From Anaerolineales bacterium (lineage in GTDB: Bacteria > Chloroflexota > Anaerolineae > Anaerolineales > Villigracilaceae), in the NCBI GenBank assembly GCA_030583925.1, contig CP129482.1, positions 1,612,001-1,676,000 on the forward strand: 64,000 nucleotides of DNA. The letters are read 5' to 3'. The position numbers were made by a program, and so were the translations under genes. Within the stretch, counting starts at the first letter, position 1. Every line of letters begins with the position of its first letter. The notes below the pieces were generated by a model. It was not told the origin of the DNA and made no database searches. It was given only the letters and a program-made list of their open reading frames with translations. Positions 34,863 to 42,996 of the stretch are shown piece after piece.

Positions 34863-35399
34863 ATGGCTATCAAAGAGTGGAAGATTTTGGAGTCGAATTA
34901 TTTTCGTCCGAGATTTCGGCTTGACAAAGTTCAGTTGTCCAATGGGAATATTCTTGACGCTACTGTACTTGAATTAAGTGCATGGGCAAATGTGGTTGCA
35001 GTTACGAAGAATCAGGCAGTTGTGCTGATCAAGCAATATCGTCATGGCGTTCAGGATGTGTTATGGGAGATTCCTGGGGGAGTTGTCGAGGATAGTGAGG
35101 AGCCGTTGATTGGGGTTAAGCGTGAACTGCTTGAGGAAACAGGCTACACCGCTTCTGAATTCATCCAGGTGGGGAAAATTTATCCCAATCCTGCGTTCCA
35201 AACGAACACGATGTATTGCTTTCTTGCGTTAAACGCTGAAAAAGTATCAGAACAACATCTTGATGGCGGTGAGGATATCGAAGTCCATCTTGTGCCGATG
35301 GATGAATTATTTTCCATGGTTAAGCGCGGCGAATTTCCTCATGCCTTGCAAGTTGCGGCGTTGTTCCATGCGTTTGCCTATCTGGAGCGAATCCGCTGA
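34863..35399 (+). CDS. Nudix hydrolase, ADP-ribose pyrophosphatase type
   Basis: A 178-residue Nudix protein. The Nudix box reads GGVVEDSEEP-L-x-x-VKRELLEETGY, matching Gx5Ex7REUxEExGU with all metal-binding glutamates. The upstream LIKQYRHGVQDVLWEIPGG segment and the YPNPAF element are typical of ADP-ribose/NDP-sugar pyrophosphatases. The ATG at 34863 is preferred because upstream codons overlap the preceding gene. Its stop overlaps the start of a second Nudix gene by one base, so the pair is translationally coupled. Confidence 0.9.
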   Translation: MAIKEWKILESNYFRPRFRLDKVQLSNGNILDATVLELSAWANVVAVTKNQAVVLIKQYRHGVQDVLWEIPGGVVEDSEEPLIGVKRELLEETGYTASEFIQVGKIYPNPAFQTNTMYCFLALNAEKVSEQHLDGGEDIEVHLVPMDELFSMVKRGEFPHALQVAALFHAFAYLERIR

Positions 35400-35851
35400 T
35401 GCGAACGCGGGCGGGGATTGTCCTCATCGAAGATGACAAGGTGGCGCTGATCGAACGTCACCGCGCGGGGTTGGATTATTTCGTGTTCCCAGGCGGGGGC
35501 GTGGACGCGGGCGAGACTCCTGAGCAAGCCGCTGTCCGTGAAGCGATGGAGGAGTTGGGGGTCGAAGTGGCTGTGAAGCAAAGAGTGGCGGAAATCCATT
35601 TTGATACGAGTCATCAAATTTATTTTCTCGTGGAACTCGTTTCGGGGGAGTTTGGGACTGGCACAGGCGAGGAGATGATGGATGCGGACCCGAATGATCC
35701 CGAAGAGGGAATTTACATCCCAGTTTGGATGCCAATTGAAGAGTTGCCGCGGCACGAGAAAGTTCATCCCGCCGCGTTGGCGAAGTTGGTCGTGCAGTCG
35801 AAGGTGAATGGATGGGGGAATGAGGTGGTTGTGATTTACGAGACCGCTTGA
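35399..35851 (+). CDS. Nudix hydrolase (MutT-like), second of a coupled pair
   Basis: A 150-residue Nudix protein with box GGGVDAGETPEQAAVREAMEELGV, complete for metal binding. It begins with a short strand (TRAGIVLIEDDKVALIERHR) like small MutT-type hydrolases and has an insertion (GTGTGEEMMDADPNDPEEG) before the last strands. The substrate is not predictable. The start codon overlaps the previous stop (TGATG). The stop is followed at once by the second copy of the MITE-like element. Confidence 0.88.
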   Translation: MRTRAGIVLIEDDKVALIERHRAGLDYFVFPGGGVDAGETPEQAAVREAMEELGVEVAVKQRVAEIHFDTSHQIYFLVELVSGEFGTGTGEEMMDADPNDPEEGIYIPVWMPIEELPRHEKVHPAALAKLVVQSKVNGWGNEVVVIYETA

Positions 35852-35860
35852 ACCCCGCTG

Positions 35861-35963
35861 ACCCCCTCCCAGCCTCCCCCAAATTCCACATATAGATTTT
35901 AGATCAATATAAAAACTTTTTCTGTGGAATTTGGGGGAGGTGCCCTTTAGGGCGGAGGGGGTA
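35861..35963. repeat. MITE-like palindromic element, copy B
   Basis: A perfect 18-base inverted repeat, 35873-35890 with 35923-35940 (CCTCCCCCAAATTCCACA and its complement), around an AT-rich centre of 32 bases. The outer right arm (GGTGCCC-TTTA-GGGCGGAGGGGGT) is the complement of the left arm of copy A at 13841, so the two copies are in opposite orientation and share an asymmetric outer arm. Confidence 0.8.
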
Positions 35964-36043
35964 GGGTCGGGAGGGAACATAATTTTTTCCTCATCGTCAA
36001 CAATTTAACGCCGTAAGAAAAATCTATTCACTCGGAGGAAGAA

Positions 36044-37048
36044 ATGAAATCTCGCTCTGTTCTATTCACGTTGCTTGTTGTTGGGATGTTGGCGATTGCC
36101 GCGTGCGGACCTGCGGCTCCCGCTGAGCCTTTTGCGACGGAGGCGCCAGCAACCGAAGCGCCCGCGTTTTATAGCGATGAGGTTGCCGCGCAGAGTCAGG
36201 ATGCCGCGAAGGCTGGGGAGGGCGGACCAGCTGTCCCTGCGTCTGAAGCGTTGCCGCTTCCGACGAACGCCGCGTACGAGATTGCGAATCCGTCTGGCGA
36301 TCTCACGGTCATCGAACGCGCGAATCGCATGATCGTCAAGAATGCGGACATCCGCTTGATGGTCGAGGATACGAATGTGGCGATCGATCGGTCGCTGCAG
36401 ATCGTGGGCGATGCGGGCGGTTATATCGTCAGTTCGCGCGTGTGGTATCAGGATTATTACGGGAACAGTTTGAAGTACGCGTCGGTGACGATCGGCGTGC
36501 CTGTGGACGAGTTCGAAAATGTGATGCGCCGCCTGCGCGGTCTCGCAGTGGACGTGTTGGATGAAAGCGCGACGGGCGAAGATGTGACCGATCAGTATGT
36601 GGATTTGCAATCGCAGTTGACGAATCTCGAAGCGACCCGCGCCCGCATTCAGGAATTTTTGAAAGATGCGAAGACGGTGGACGAGGCGTTGCGTGTCAAT
36701 CAGGAGTTGGCGAACATCGAGGCGCAGATCGAGCAGATCAAGGGACGCATGAACTACCTGACCGATCGCTCTGCCTTTTCGACGATCACGATCAACCTTG
36801 AGCCTGAGTTCCCCGTCCTGACGCCGACTCCCACTTCGACTCCCAAGCCGACGGCGACTCCCATCCCGTGGAAGCCTGCGGATACGTTCAACGACGCCAA
36901 AGGCACGGTGACGGTCGTATATCAGGGAATTGCGAATTTCCTGATCTGGCTGGTTGTGGTGATTCTGCCCATCGTCCTGCCGCCTGCGTTGATTCTTTGG
37001 GCGATGTGGAAGTTGTTGAATCGGAAGCCGAAGAGCAGTGAAAAGTGA
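36044..37048 (+). CDS. DUF4349 lipoprotein
   Basis: A 334-residue protein with a signal peptide ending in the lipobox AIAAC (Cys21), so probably a surface lipoprotein; a second hydrophobic segment near residues 295-320 would anchor the C-terminus as well. The region 90-260 matches DUF4349 (NADIRLMVEDTN, GGYIVSSRVW, SVTIGVPVDEFENVM, then a coiled coil LQSQLTNLEATRARIQEFL). A Thr/Pro linker (TPTPTSTPKPTATP) separates it from the last helix. The ATG follows CGGAGGAAG. The family's function is not known; related domains are found in envelope proteins. Confidence 0.88.
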   Translation: MKSRSVLFTLLVVGMLAIAACGPAAPAEPFATEAPATEAPAFYSDEVAAQSQDAAKAGEGGPAVPASEALPLPTNAAYEIANPSGDLTVIERANRMIVKNADIRLMVEDTNVAIDRSLQIVGDAGGYIVSSRVWYQDYYGNSLKYASVTIGVPVDEFENVMRRLRGLAVDVLDESATGEDVTDQYVDLQSQLTNLEATRARIQEFLKDAKTVDEALRVNQELANIEAQIEQIKGRMNYLTDRSAFSTITINLEPEFPVLTPTPTSTPKPTATPIPWKPADTFNDAKGTVTVVYQGIANFLIWLVVVILPIVLPPALILWAMWKLLNRKPKSSEK

Positions 37049-37188
37049 ATCAGTGATCGGTGATCAGTAATTGGTAAATGGTAATTGGTAATTGGGGGGG
37101 GGTGGAGACTGGAGATTGAGAATTGGAGAATTAGAGAATTGGGAACAGGGACGGCGAGGGTGGGCGCTGTCTCTGTTCTTGCTTCAAT
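37049..37188. repeat. GTGATCAGTAATTGGTAATTGG and GAGAATTGG repeats
   Basis: A spacer made of successive short words: GATCGGTGATCAG, GGTAATTGGTAATTGG, a run of ten G, GAGAATTGGAGAATTAG. The same words appear inside lutBC (26695-26715), at the lutB start, at the end of thiN, and before fabI (42100-42125). No gene is seen. Confidence 0.75.
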
Positions 37189-37797
37189 TTATGGATAACG
37201 GGAAACTTCTTGGTAATTATTGTCGCGGAGAACTGCTGGATCTGATTCGCTGTTATTCCAAATTTGGGTTCCAAAGTTACAGTTGAATCCCCCTCCATTC
37301 GGATTGTTTGCCCAAACGCGTAAAATTTCGCCAGGCATTATTGTTCCACTTAAACTGCATATCTGATCGCCTTTTTCGGATATCAACGACCAACCTGACA
37401 AATTCTGCGGCTGATTACCAAAATTCTCCAAATCCACGAACTCTTCTTCTTTGTTGACGGTTTTGATTCTGATGATTGCGCCGTTCGTCAATGACGGTAA
37501 TGCAGTTGGCTCGAGCGTTAAAGTTGATGTTTCAGTCGCCGCAATGGTTATGATTGGGATTGGTGAGTTTGATTGCTCAGGCGAGTTTGTTGGTATTAAC
37601 GTGGCGATAGGAGCGGATGCTGTTGAAGTTTGTAGTTCTGCTGCTTGGGCGGTTCCAGCGATGGCGGTTTGAATTGAATTTGGGTCAGACGTTGGAATTG
37701 TCACATTGGATGATGTGCCACAAGCCAGTGACACGAGCAACAGTACGACAAATGGAAAAATCGCTGTCCGATTTTGTACACTTTCTTTGGCTTTCAT
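37189..37797 (-). CDS. Lamin-tail-domain (LTD) lipoprotein
   Basis: A 202-residue predicted lipoprotein: hydrophobic signal ending LVSLACG (Cys27 or so), then a Ser/Thr/Pro-rich linker of about 80 residues, then a C-terminal lamin-tail-like domain (IRIKTVNKEEEFVDLENFG, LSGWSLISEKGDQICSL, GEILRVWAN). Such domains occur in bacterial surface proteins and may bind nucleic acid or ligands. The start at 37797 has AGGAGG upstream; codons further upstream in frame lack a start signal. It lies 41 bases downstream of the toxin-antitoxin pair on the same strand; whether it is co-transcribed is uncertain. Confidence 0.85.
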   Translation of the reverse strand: MKAKESVQNRTAIFPFVVLLLVSLACGTSSNVTIPTSDPNSIQTAIAGTAQAAELQTSTASAPIATLIPTNSPEQSNSPIPIITIAATETSTLTLEPTALPSLTNGAIIRIKTVNKEEEFVDLENFGNQPQNLSGWSLISEKGDQICSLSGTIMPGEILRVWANNPNGGGFNCNFGTQIWNNSESDPAVLRDNNYQEVSRYP

Positions 37798-37838
37798 TCT
37801 AAACCTCCTGCTACGTACGCAATTTACCGAAGCGTTTA

Positions 37839-38174
37839 TCAATACAAAGCTAGGATGCCTGCATCTGGATTTTCACTCAAGTTTGAGATTGCATCAAAAC
37901 TTTCGCGAAGCAAATTTTCTATATCTTGGGTAGAACAGTTTCCTCGTCGAATCCAAACCACTCTTGGTGGAAACCCCATCAATATGCTCATTTCGCTGAA
38001 ATCTGCGTCTTTGGTGACGATGATTAAATCGTTTTGGCGTGCATAATCCCAAACCGCCCTGTCAAACTCACTTCCCAACCCGACGAATGAAACATGAGTC
38101 GAGGATGGATACAAGTCTATCAACCTATCCACGAGTTTTGGGGATAGGTTTTCGTCGAAGAGAAGAGCCTTCAT
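37839..38174 (-). CDS. DUF5615 PIN-like toxin
   Basis: A 111-residue protein of the DUF5615 family: LLFDENLSPKLVDRL at the N-terminus and IIVTKDADFSEM in the middle supply the acidic residues of a PIN-like nuclease. These pair with DUF433 antitoxins. The start overlaps the antitoxin stop by four bases (ATGA), the classical toxin-antitoxin arrangement. RNase activity is inferred from the fold; its target is unknown. Confidence 0.88.
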   Translation of the reverse strand: MKALLFDENLSPKLVDRLIDLYPSSTHVSFVGLGSEFDRAVWDYARQNDLIIVTKDADFSEMSILMGFPPRVVWIRRGNCSTQDIENLLRESFDAISNLSENPDAGILALY

Positions 38175-38395
38175 CCCTGTACTGCAAGCATGGAGTGTTC
38201 ACGGTCAGCGGCGTAGCGCAGGCTTGCCAGAATATCTTCTTTTGTAAGGTATGGGAAATCATTCAGAATTTCTTGCTGGCTCATACCTGAAGAAAGATAT
38301 TCAAGCACATCGTAAACGGTGATTCTCATGCCTCGGATACAAGGTTTGCCGCCTCGTTTTCCTGGCTCGATTGTAATGATGTTTCGTAAATCCAT
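38171..38395 (-). CDS. DUF433 antitoxin
   Basis: A 74-residue DUF433 protein with the signature PGKRGGKPCIRGMRITVYDVLEYL and a helix-turn-helix-like C-terminus (SQQEILNDFPYLTKEDILASL). It precedes the DUF5615 toxin gene with a four-base overlap. It should neutralise the toxin and may repress the operon. No operator palindrome was identified upstream. Confidence 0.9.
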   Translation of the reverse strand: MDLRNIITIEPGKRGGKPCIRGMRITVYDVLEYLSSGMSQQEILNDFPYLTKEDILASLRYAADREHSMLAVQG

Positions 38396-38419
38396 CTCTG
38401 CCTCCGAAGGTTGGGATGA

Positions 38420-39208
38420 TTATAACATTCCCAAACCCAATGCAATCACCACCCCAAACGCCCCGCACGCAAAATTGACCCAGTCGTTCGTCAGCCATTT
38501 CCAGCCGCGCAGGTGGATTGTCTCCGTGCCGCAGGTGTGGAGGGGATGTTTCTCGGTTTCCTTGTTATCTTTCGGGCAGAAGTACATGGCTTGGACTGTC
38601 GCGCCGAGGAACGAGTCAAAGAGTGAGCCAGCGAGACCTGCAATAGAAATCAGTGGAAACAGTGACCAGTTAGAAGTGAACAGCGAGGCGAGGAGGGCGA
38701 TCAACGCGGAGCCAGCCAGAGAGGCGAGCGTGCCGACGAGGGAGATTCCGCCCGAGGTCCCTTTTTCGACGCGCTTGCGTAAGTCGGTGATCATGCGCGG
38801 GGCGGACGGGTTCAACACGCCGAGTTCCGTCGCCCACGTGTCCGCGTTGACTGCGGCAAGCGAGGCGGCGAATCCGATCCAGCCGATGTTCGATTCGGGA
38901 AAAAAATAATGGACGATGACGAACGCCGCCGCCAATCCGCCGTTGCCGAAGACTTGTCCCGCGTCGCGCTGGTCGCCTTTGGAATATTTTTCGTTCAGTC
39001 CCTGCTTGCGAGTTTTGAAGGCGCGGCTCAACAACGTGGACGTGATGAAAAACGTCAACAACAAAACCGCCCACGGAATCCCGCCCAGCCCGAAGATGAT
39101 CGTGCCGAGCAACAGCGCGGCGAGCGCTCCGCTTTTGCTCAGGCTGTGCGCGCGATAGGCGAGGAATGAAATGAGGAGGGCGAGGAGGAGTCCGTGGAGG
39201 AGGAGCAT
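38420..39208 (-). CDS. DUF92 membrane protein (CTP-dependent polyprenyl/phytyl phosphate kinase-like)
   Basis: A 262-residue protein with about seven hydrophobic segments. The DUF92 signature GQVFGNGGLAAAF, AAVNADTWATELGVL and KGTSGGISLVGTLASLAGS is clear. Plant and cyanobacterial members include VTE6, a phytyl-phosphate kinase; bacterial members are mostly uncharacterised. The ATG at 39208 (after AGGAGGAG-like bases on the opposite reading) starts the first helix; 14 additional upstream codons come from a TTGAAAGTCGAAAG repeat. The gene is 81 bases downstream of the PH-domain gene. Confidence 0.83.
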   Translation of the reverse strand: MLLLHGLLLALLISFLAYRAHSLSKSGALAALLLGTIIFGLGGIPWAVLLLTFFITSTLLSRAFKTRKQGLNEKYSKGDQRDAGQVFGNGGLAAAFVIVHYFFPESNIGWIGFAASLAAVNADTWATELGVLNPSAPRMITDLRKRVEKGTSGGISLVGTLASLAGSALIALLASLFTSNWSLFPLISIAGLAGSLFDSFLGATVQAMYFCPKDNKETEKHPLHTCGTETIHLRGWKWLTNDWVNFACGAFGVVIALGLGML

Positions 39209-39290
39209 GAGTTGAAAGTCGAAAGTTGAAGGTTGAAGGTCAAAAGTCAAGAGTCATCCAGCGACCTTTGACCTTCAACTTGAAACCGTA
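39209..39290. repeat. GTTGAAAGT / ACCTTCAAC repeat spacer
   Basis: Words GTTGAAAGTCGAAAGTTGAAGG are followed by GACCTTTGACCTTCAACTTG, an imperfect hairpin of the same heptad family as 31308-31415. Confidence 0.7.
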
Positions 39291-40208
39291 TTAGATCGGC
39301 GTCGTCACCAAAAACAATACCGCCGTCAAAAACAACAACGCGCTGACCGCGCTCGAAACCCAAAGGATGACTGCCAGCGGACGCGTGTGATCCCAGCGAT
39401 AGAAATACAGCCCTGCGACGAGTCCGCTGATGAATAGCGCCATGCTGAGAAGCGGAAGCAGGATGAGCCGACTCGACGCCGTCGGATCGTTCGGCGCTCC
39501 GAACGCGTCGAACCCAAAGGGAATTTGGTTCAACGTGGGAATCAGAATTCCAACCCAGACGATCAACCCGATGTTGAGCAAGAGTCCGCTGACCCAGAGG
39601 AAGCGCGCAACGGGAGTTTGCCATGCTTGCGTGACGATGAACGACGGATACACCGACACAGGCTCAGCGGGCGAGAGACTTCCCATTTCGGTGGCGCGTG
39701 CGAACGTTCGGACAAGAGACGCCGCGTCCTTTGGCGAGATGGCAAAGACGCGCTTCGATGTCGCGATGAGGATGATATTCCGTGAATTCGATGCAATGAA
39801 CTCGACCAGTCCCAGATCGGGATGCCGCCGCGTCCCGATCACCGCGCCTGATAAACGAAAGCGCGGCAACGCCAGCGGATTCGACAGATCGGACGCGGGT
39901 CGCACCCATTCGATGTCCGTCAACGGAATGTCTTCCACGCGCAAGCCCCACAGTATGGCGAGGCTGTCGCGGTCAATGTAGTAGTCCGCTCGTAGGAGGG
40001 CGTAGGCGCGATAACCAAAAAACGGAATCGGTGCAAAAGCGATGATGCCGATGAGCAAAAAATTGACGAACGACGGTCCCACCTGTGCGCGCGTCAAGTT
40101 GAAGAATGCCCAGCCTGAAATCCCTGCCAGCGCGAGGATGATCGCCCCGTGAACGAGGAGTCCGAATCGTTTGGATGGTGGGAAATGTCCAACTTTGGAT
40201 GGGTTCAT
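39291..40208 (-). CDS. Membrane protein with bacterial PH domain
   Basis: A 305-residue protein with two N-terminal helices (about 15-35 and 48-68), a soluble bacterial Pleckstrin-homology-like domain (about 72-180: YIDRDSLAILWGLRVEDIPLTDIEWVRP, then FIASNSRNIILIATSKRVFAISPKDAASLV) and further C-terminal helices (about 195-300). bPH domains of this kind are found in envelope-stress and transport-related membrane proteins. The function is unknown. The start ATG at 40208 lies next to a palindromic repeat. Confidence 0.78.
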   Translation of the reverse strand: MNPSKVGHFPPSKRFGLLVHGAIILALAGISGWAFFNLTRAQVGPSFVNFLLIGIIAFAPIPFFGYRAYALLRADYYIDRDSLAILWGLRVEDIPLTDIEWVRPASDLSNPLALPRFRLSGAVIGTRRHPDLGLVEFIASNSRNIILIATSKRVFAISPKDAASLVRTFARATEMGSLSPAEPVSVYPSFIVTQAWQTPVARFLWVSGLLLNIGLIVWVGILIPTLNQIPFGFDAFGAPNDPTASSRLILLPLLSMALFISGLVAGLYFYRWDHTRPLAVILWVSSAVSALLFLTAVLFLVTTPI

Positions 40209-40214
40209 AAATTT

Positions 40215-40246
40215 ACGCGTAGGGGCGACCCATTGGGTCGCCCTAC
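40215..40246. repeat. GTAGGGGCGACC / GGTCGCCCTAC palindrome
   Basis: GTAGGGGCGACCCA and TGGGTCGCCCTAC form a hairpin between two minus-strand genes. A variant (GTAGGGACGAGTCATGACTCGCTCCTAC in two arms) lies in frame inside the next gene at 41090-41122, and a weaker one at 61921-61950. Confidence 0.75.
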
Positions 40247-40247
40247 A

Positions 40248-41429
40248 TCAATACGATTTTATTTCTTCAACGATTCTCTCAATCGCCACAAGCCGATTTT
40301 CTTTTTCCTTGCGCGGTTTCAATTCTACCATCCCCTCTTTCAGTCCCTTTTCACCCACCGTCACGCGGACGGGACAGCCGATCAAATCTGCATCGTTGAA
40401 TTTGACTCCCGCGCGCTCGTCGCGGTCATCGAACAAAACCGAAACGCCAGCGCGTTGCAACTCGTTGTAGATCTCTTCGGCTTTGGCGCGCGTGTCCAAC
40501 TCCTTGCCTGGGACGTGCATCAGATACACGTCAAACAGCGTGGCAGGATGGGGGAGAGTCAATCCCTTGTCGTCGTGATGCGTCTCAGCAAGGGCGAGCA
40601 AGATGTTATCAAAATTATCGTTCAACTGAATCGCAGTCAAAGCCGTGAGCGGATTTCCGCAATTGGCACACGCATCGCCATCGTTGGCTTGCGCCAAATC
40701 TGCGACGATCTCCGCCGAATAATCACGCCCGTAATTTGTGTTCTTTAGATGAAAACCCGCTTCGTTCGCGCCTGCGACCAGATTCGGCGACGTGGGAATC
40801 AGATCGTCCACGACGATCACCGCGTCCTTTAACCCGACGGCTGACGCGTACCCCGCGACCGTTCCCGCCCTTTCAATTTCTTCCGCCCTCGCCGCACGGA
40901 CGTCTCCCACCTGCGCCTTCAACTTTGCTTCGCTGAGTTGCATGTCCCCGCGCACGACGACGAAAACGAATTTTCCATCGCTGACGCGGGTGTACATCAA
41001 GGCTTTGGCGGTTTGTGCTTTTTCAATACCCAGAAAATTTGCCAACGATTCAATCGTGTTGCAATCAGGCGTGGCGATTTTTTCTAAAGGTAGGGACGAG
41101 TCATGACTCGCTCCTACGCGTTTCATGAATCGAGCAAGTTCGAGCCGCTCAGTGTATTTGCAGTTCGAGCAATGAGCAAGTTCAACATCTCCCGCTGTGA
41201 TGGGAAAGAAGACTTCGTTGGTGTTGTTGATTAAGGGTAGAGAAAGATGAAAGAGGAAAGAATTGTCGTTTGATAAACTTTTTAAATGATTGATGGCGGC
41301 TGCTCCCAACTTCGTCGGCACATTCTCCCGCGTCAAATATCCCGCGCGGACGAGGAAAGCGAATCCCTCTGTCCGCGCGTTGTTGGGAGACTCGCGTTGA
41401 GTTTGGATTTGAAGGTCACGGTATTTCAT
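40248..41429 (-). CDS. Prolyl-tRNA-synthetase-like protein lacking the catalytic core
   Basis: A 393-residue relative of bacterial ProRS. It keeps the N-terminal lead (PNNARTEGFAFLVRAGYL), the pair HCSNCKYTERLELA that precedes the editing domain, a YbaK/INS-type editing domain (KIATPDCNTIESLANFLGIEKAQTAKALMY to KNTNYGRDYSAEIVADLA), CxxCG, and an anticodon-binding domain (ALAETHHDDKGLTLPHPATLFDVYLM to the end). Class II motifs 1, 2 and 3 (including the normal GCYGIGVSR) are absent; normal length is about 570. It cannot make Pro-tRNA; trans-editing of mischarged tRNA is possible. Repeats are translated in frame at 41090-41122 and 41235-41265. The frame is otherwise clean. Confidence 0.85.
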   Translation of the reverse strand: MKYRDLQIQTQRESPNNARTEGFAFLVRAGYLTRENVPTKLGAAAINHLKSLSNDNSFLFHLSLPLINNTNEVFFPITAGDVELAHCSNCKYTERLELARFMKRVGASHDSSLPLEKIATPDCNTIESLANFLGIEKAQTAKALMYTRVSDGKFVFVVVRGDMQLSEAKLKAQVGDVRAARAEEIERAGTVAGYASAVGLKDAVIVVDDLIPTSPNLVAGANEAGFHLKNTNYGRDYSAEIVADLAQANDGDACANCGNPLTALTAIQLNDNFDNILLALAETHHDDKGLTLPHPATLFDVYLMHVPGKELDTRAKAEEIYNELQRAGVSVLFDDRDERAGVKFNDADLIGCPVRVTVGEKGLKEGMVELKPRKEKENRLVAIERIVEEIKSY

Positions 41430-41440
41430 GGGGAGGTGAG

Positions 41441-41529
41441 GGTGCGTCGCACTTGTAGGTGAAGATGAGTCTAAAAGATCGGTGTCGTCCGCCCTGCGAA
41501 AAAGTCAGGTAAAGTGTGGTGCGACGCAC
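41441..41529. repeat. GTGCGTCGCAC inverted repeat
   Basis: An 11-base perfect inverted repeat, GTGCGTCGCAC at 41442-41452 and GTGCGACGCAC at 41519-41529, enclosing about 66 bases between the ProRS-like gene and the bactofilin gene. Similar words occur at 27-40 and 110-119. Confidence 0.65.
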
Positions 41530-41530
41530 T

Positions 41531-42046
41531 TTAGGCTTCGGTTTTTTTCTTCCTCGGAATCTTTTGCGTTTTCTCAGGCTCAGGGACGACGATTGGCGTC
41601 GCCGCGATGGATTCGGCTTGGGCGGCTTCCGAAGGCGTTGTTTCGGGAGCAGGCTCAAGGTCGAGTTCGACCGTTTCTTCCATCCGAATTTGACCGCGTA
41701 GGAACGCGCCTTCCTCCGTCACGAACGCGGTCGTGACCACGTCTCCCCAAACGCGACCCGAGCCGCGAATTTCCAATTTTTGAGTCGTGATGTTGCCGCG
41801 CACCGCGCCCGCCACGATGACCGTGTTCGCGCGCACGTTCTGGCAGGTGACGCGCCCCGTCTCGCCGATGACGAGCATCCCGAGCAGGGCGATCTCACCC
41901 TCGAACGCGCCTTCGATGCGGACGCCGCCCGAACCGTTGATCGAACCGTGCCAAATCACGCCCGAGCCAAGCACGGACGTGATCCGCTCGACGGCTTGCA
42001 CGGCGGGTTGTTGAGTTTCTGTCGGTGTTGTATTGCGCTTGAACAT
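41531..42046 (-). CDS. Bactofilin (polymer-forming cytoskeletal protein)
   Basis: A 171-residue bactofilin. The central part (about residues 25-125) shows the regular short-strand beta-helix pattern with G-I/V-x-G periodicity: SGVIWHGSINGSGGVRIEGAFEGEI, GETGRVTCQNVRANTVIVAGAVRGNI, EIRGSGRVWGDVVT. Flanking ends are disordered, with an acidic Pro/Glu-rich C-terminus ending in a Lys cluster (PRKKKTEA). Bactofilins polymerise without nucleotide and act in cell shape or in localising envelope enzymes. Confidence 0.92.
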   Translation of the reverse strand: MFKRNTTPTETQQPAVQAVERITSVLGSGVIWHGSINGSGGVRIEGAFEGEIALLGMLVIGETGRVTCQNVRANTVIVAGAVRGNITTQKLEIRGSGRVWGDVVTTAFVTEEGAFLRGQIRMEETVELDLEPAPETTPSEAAQAESIAATPIVVPEPEKTQKIPRKKKTEA

Positions 42047-42131
42047 GAGGTAATTTTACCGTTAAAACAAAAAGGGCAGACACACCAGCCCGCCCCACTG
42101 TTTTACTGCTTACTGATCACTGCTCACTGAA

Positions 42132-42932
42132 TCACTCGCTCTTCTCTTCCTTCGCCGCAATCTGCACGCCCATGATGTTGAACCCTGAATCGACGTAGAT
42201 GACCTCGCCCGTGATGCGCGCCGATAGATCGGAAGCGAGGAAGACAGCTAAATTGCCGCAGTCGTCAATCGTCACATTTTCACGCAAAGGCGCGGCGTCT
42301 GCAAAGTGCTTGTACATGTCTCGGAAACCGCCCACGCCCGCCGCGGCAAGCGTGCGAATCGGTCCCGCCGAAATGGCATTCACCCGAATCTTTTGCGGAC
42401 CCAAGTCGTAAGCCAAATACCGCGTCGACGATTCCAGCGCGGCTTTTGCCACGCCCATCACGTTGTAATGCGGGGCGACCTTCACCGCACCCGAACCGTA
42501 CGTGAGGCACATCACCGATGCGCCAGGATTCAGAATCGGCAAAAAGGCATTCGTCAGCGCGACGAACGAAAACACTGAAATATCCATCGTGTTCTTGAAG
42601 CCCTCGCGCGAAGTTTGATAATAAGGTCTGCTCAACTCGTCGCGTCCAGCGAACGCAATCGAATGAACCAGCACATCAATCTTTCCGAAATGCTTCGCGG
42701 CTTTCTCTGCCACCGCCGTGATCTGATCGTCCTTCGTCACGTCGCATTCTTCCACCCATTTGCATCCGACCTGTTCCGCGAGCGGCTTCACGCGCCGTTC
42801 GAGCATCTCGCCCGCGTAACTGACGCCTAGGTTCGCGCCCTCACGATGAAACGCCTGCGTGATTCCCCAAGCGATCGATTTGTCGTTCGCCAACCCAAAC
42901 ACCAATGCGTTTTTGCCTTCAAGTAATCCCAT
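42132..42932 (-). CDS. fabI: Enoyl-[acyl-carrier-protein] reductase (NADH)
   Basis: A 266-residue FabI, last step of each fatty-acid elongation cycle. Features are GLANDKSIAWGI (cofactor site of the FabI type), HSIAFAGRDEL, the catalytic Tyr-x6-Lys in YNVMGVAK, and SAGPIRTLAAAGV. The length is standard. It would feed the acyl-ACP pool that the acyl-reductase homologue at 3005 may use. The C-terminus is followed by an AGTGATCAGTAAGCAG-type repeat. Confidence 0.95.
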   Translation of the reverse strand: MGLLEGKNALVFGLANDKSIAWGITQAFHREGANLGVSYAGEMLERRVKPLAEQVGCKWVEECDVTKDDQITAVAEKAAKHFGKIDVLVHSIAFAGRDELSRPYYQTSREGFKNTMDISVFSFVALTNAFLPILNPGASVMCLTYGSGAVKVAPHYNVMGVAKAALESSTRYLAYDLGPQKIRVNAISAGPIRTLAAAGVGGFRDMYKHFADAAPLRENVTIDDCGNLAVFLASDLSARITGEVIYVDSGFNIMGVQIAAKEEKSE

Positions 42933-42953
42933 GATGTCTCCTTATGTCCTTAT

Positions 42954-42996
42954 GTCATTGCGAGGAGGGCGTTAGCCCGACGAAGCAATCTCCTCG
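42954..42996. repeat. CATTGCGAGGAG...CAATCTCCTC repeat containing the mpg stop
   Basis: A copy of the repeat at 13612-13655. Read on the minus strand, the last seven codons of the following glycosylase gene and its stop lie inside this repeat. Confidence 0.75.

Noticed and set aside
40248..41429. ProRS-like gene as a plain decayed pseudogene
   Set aside because: The frame is uninterrupted over 393 codons, and the editing and anticodon-binding domains look intact; decay alone would not spare just these.
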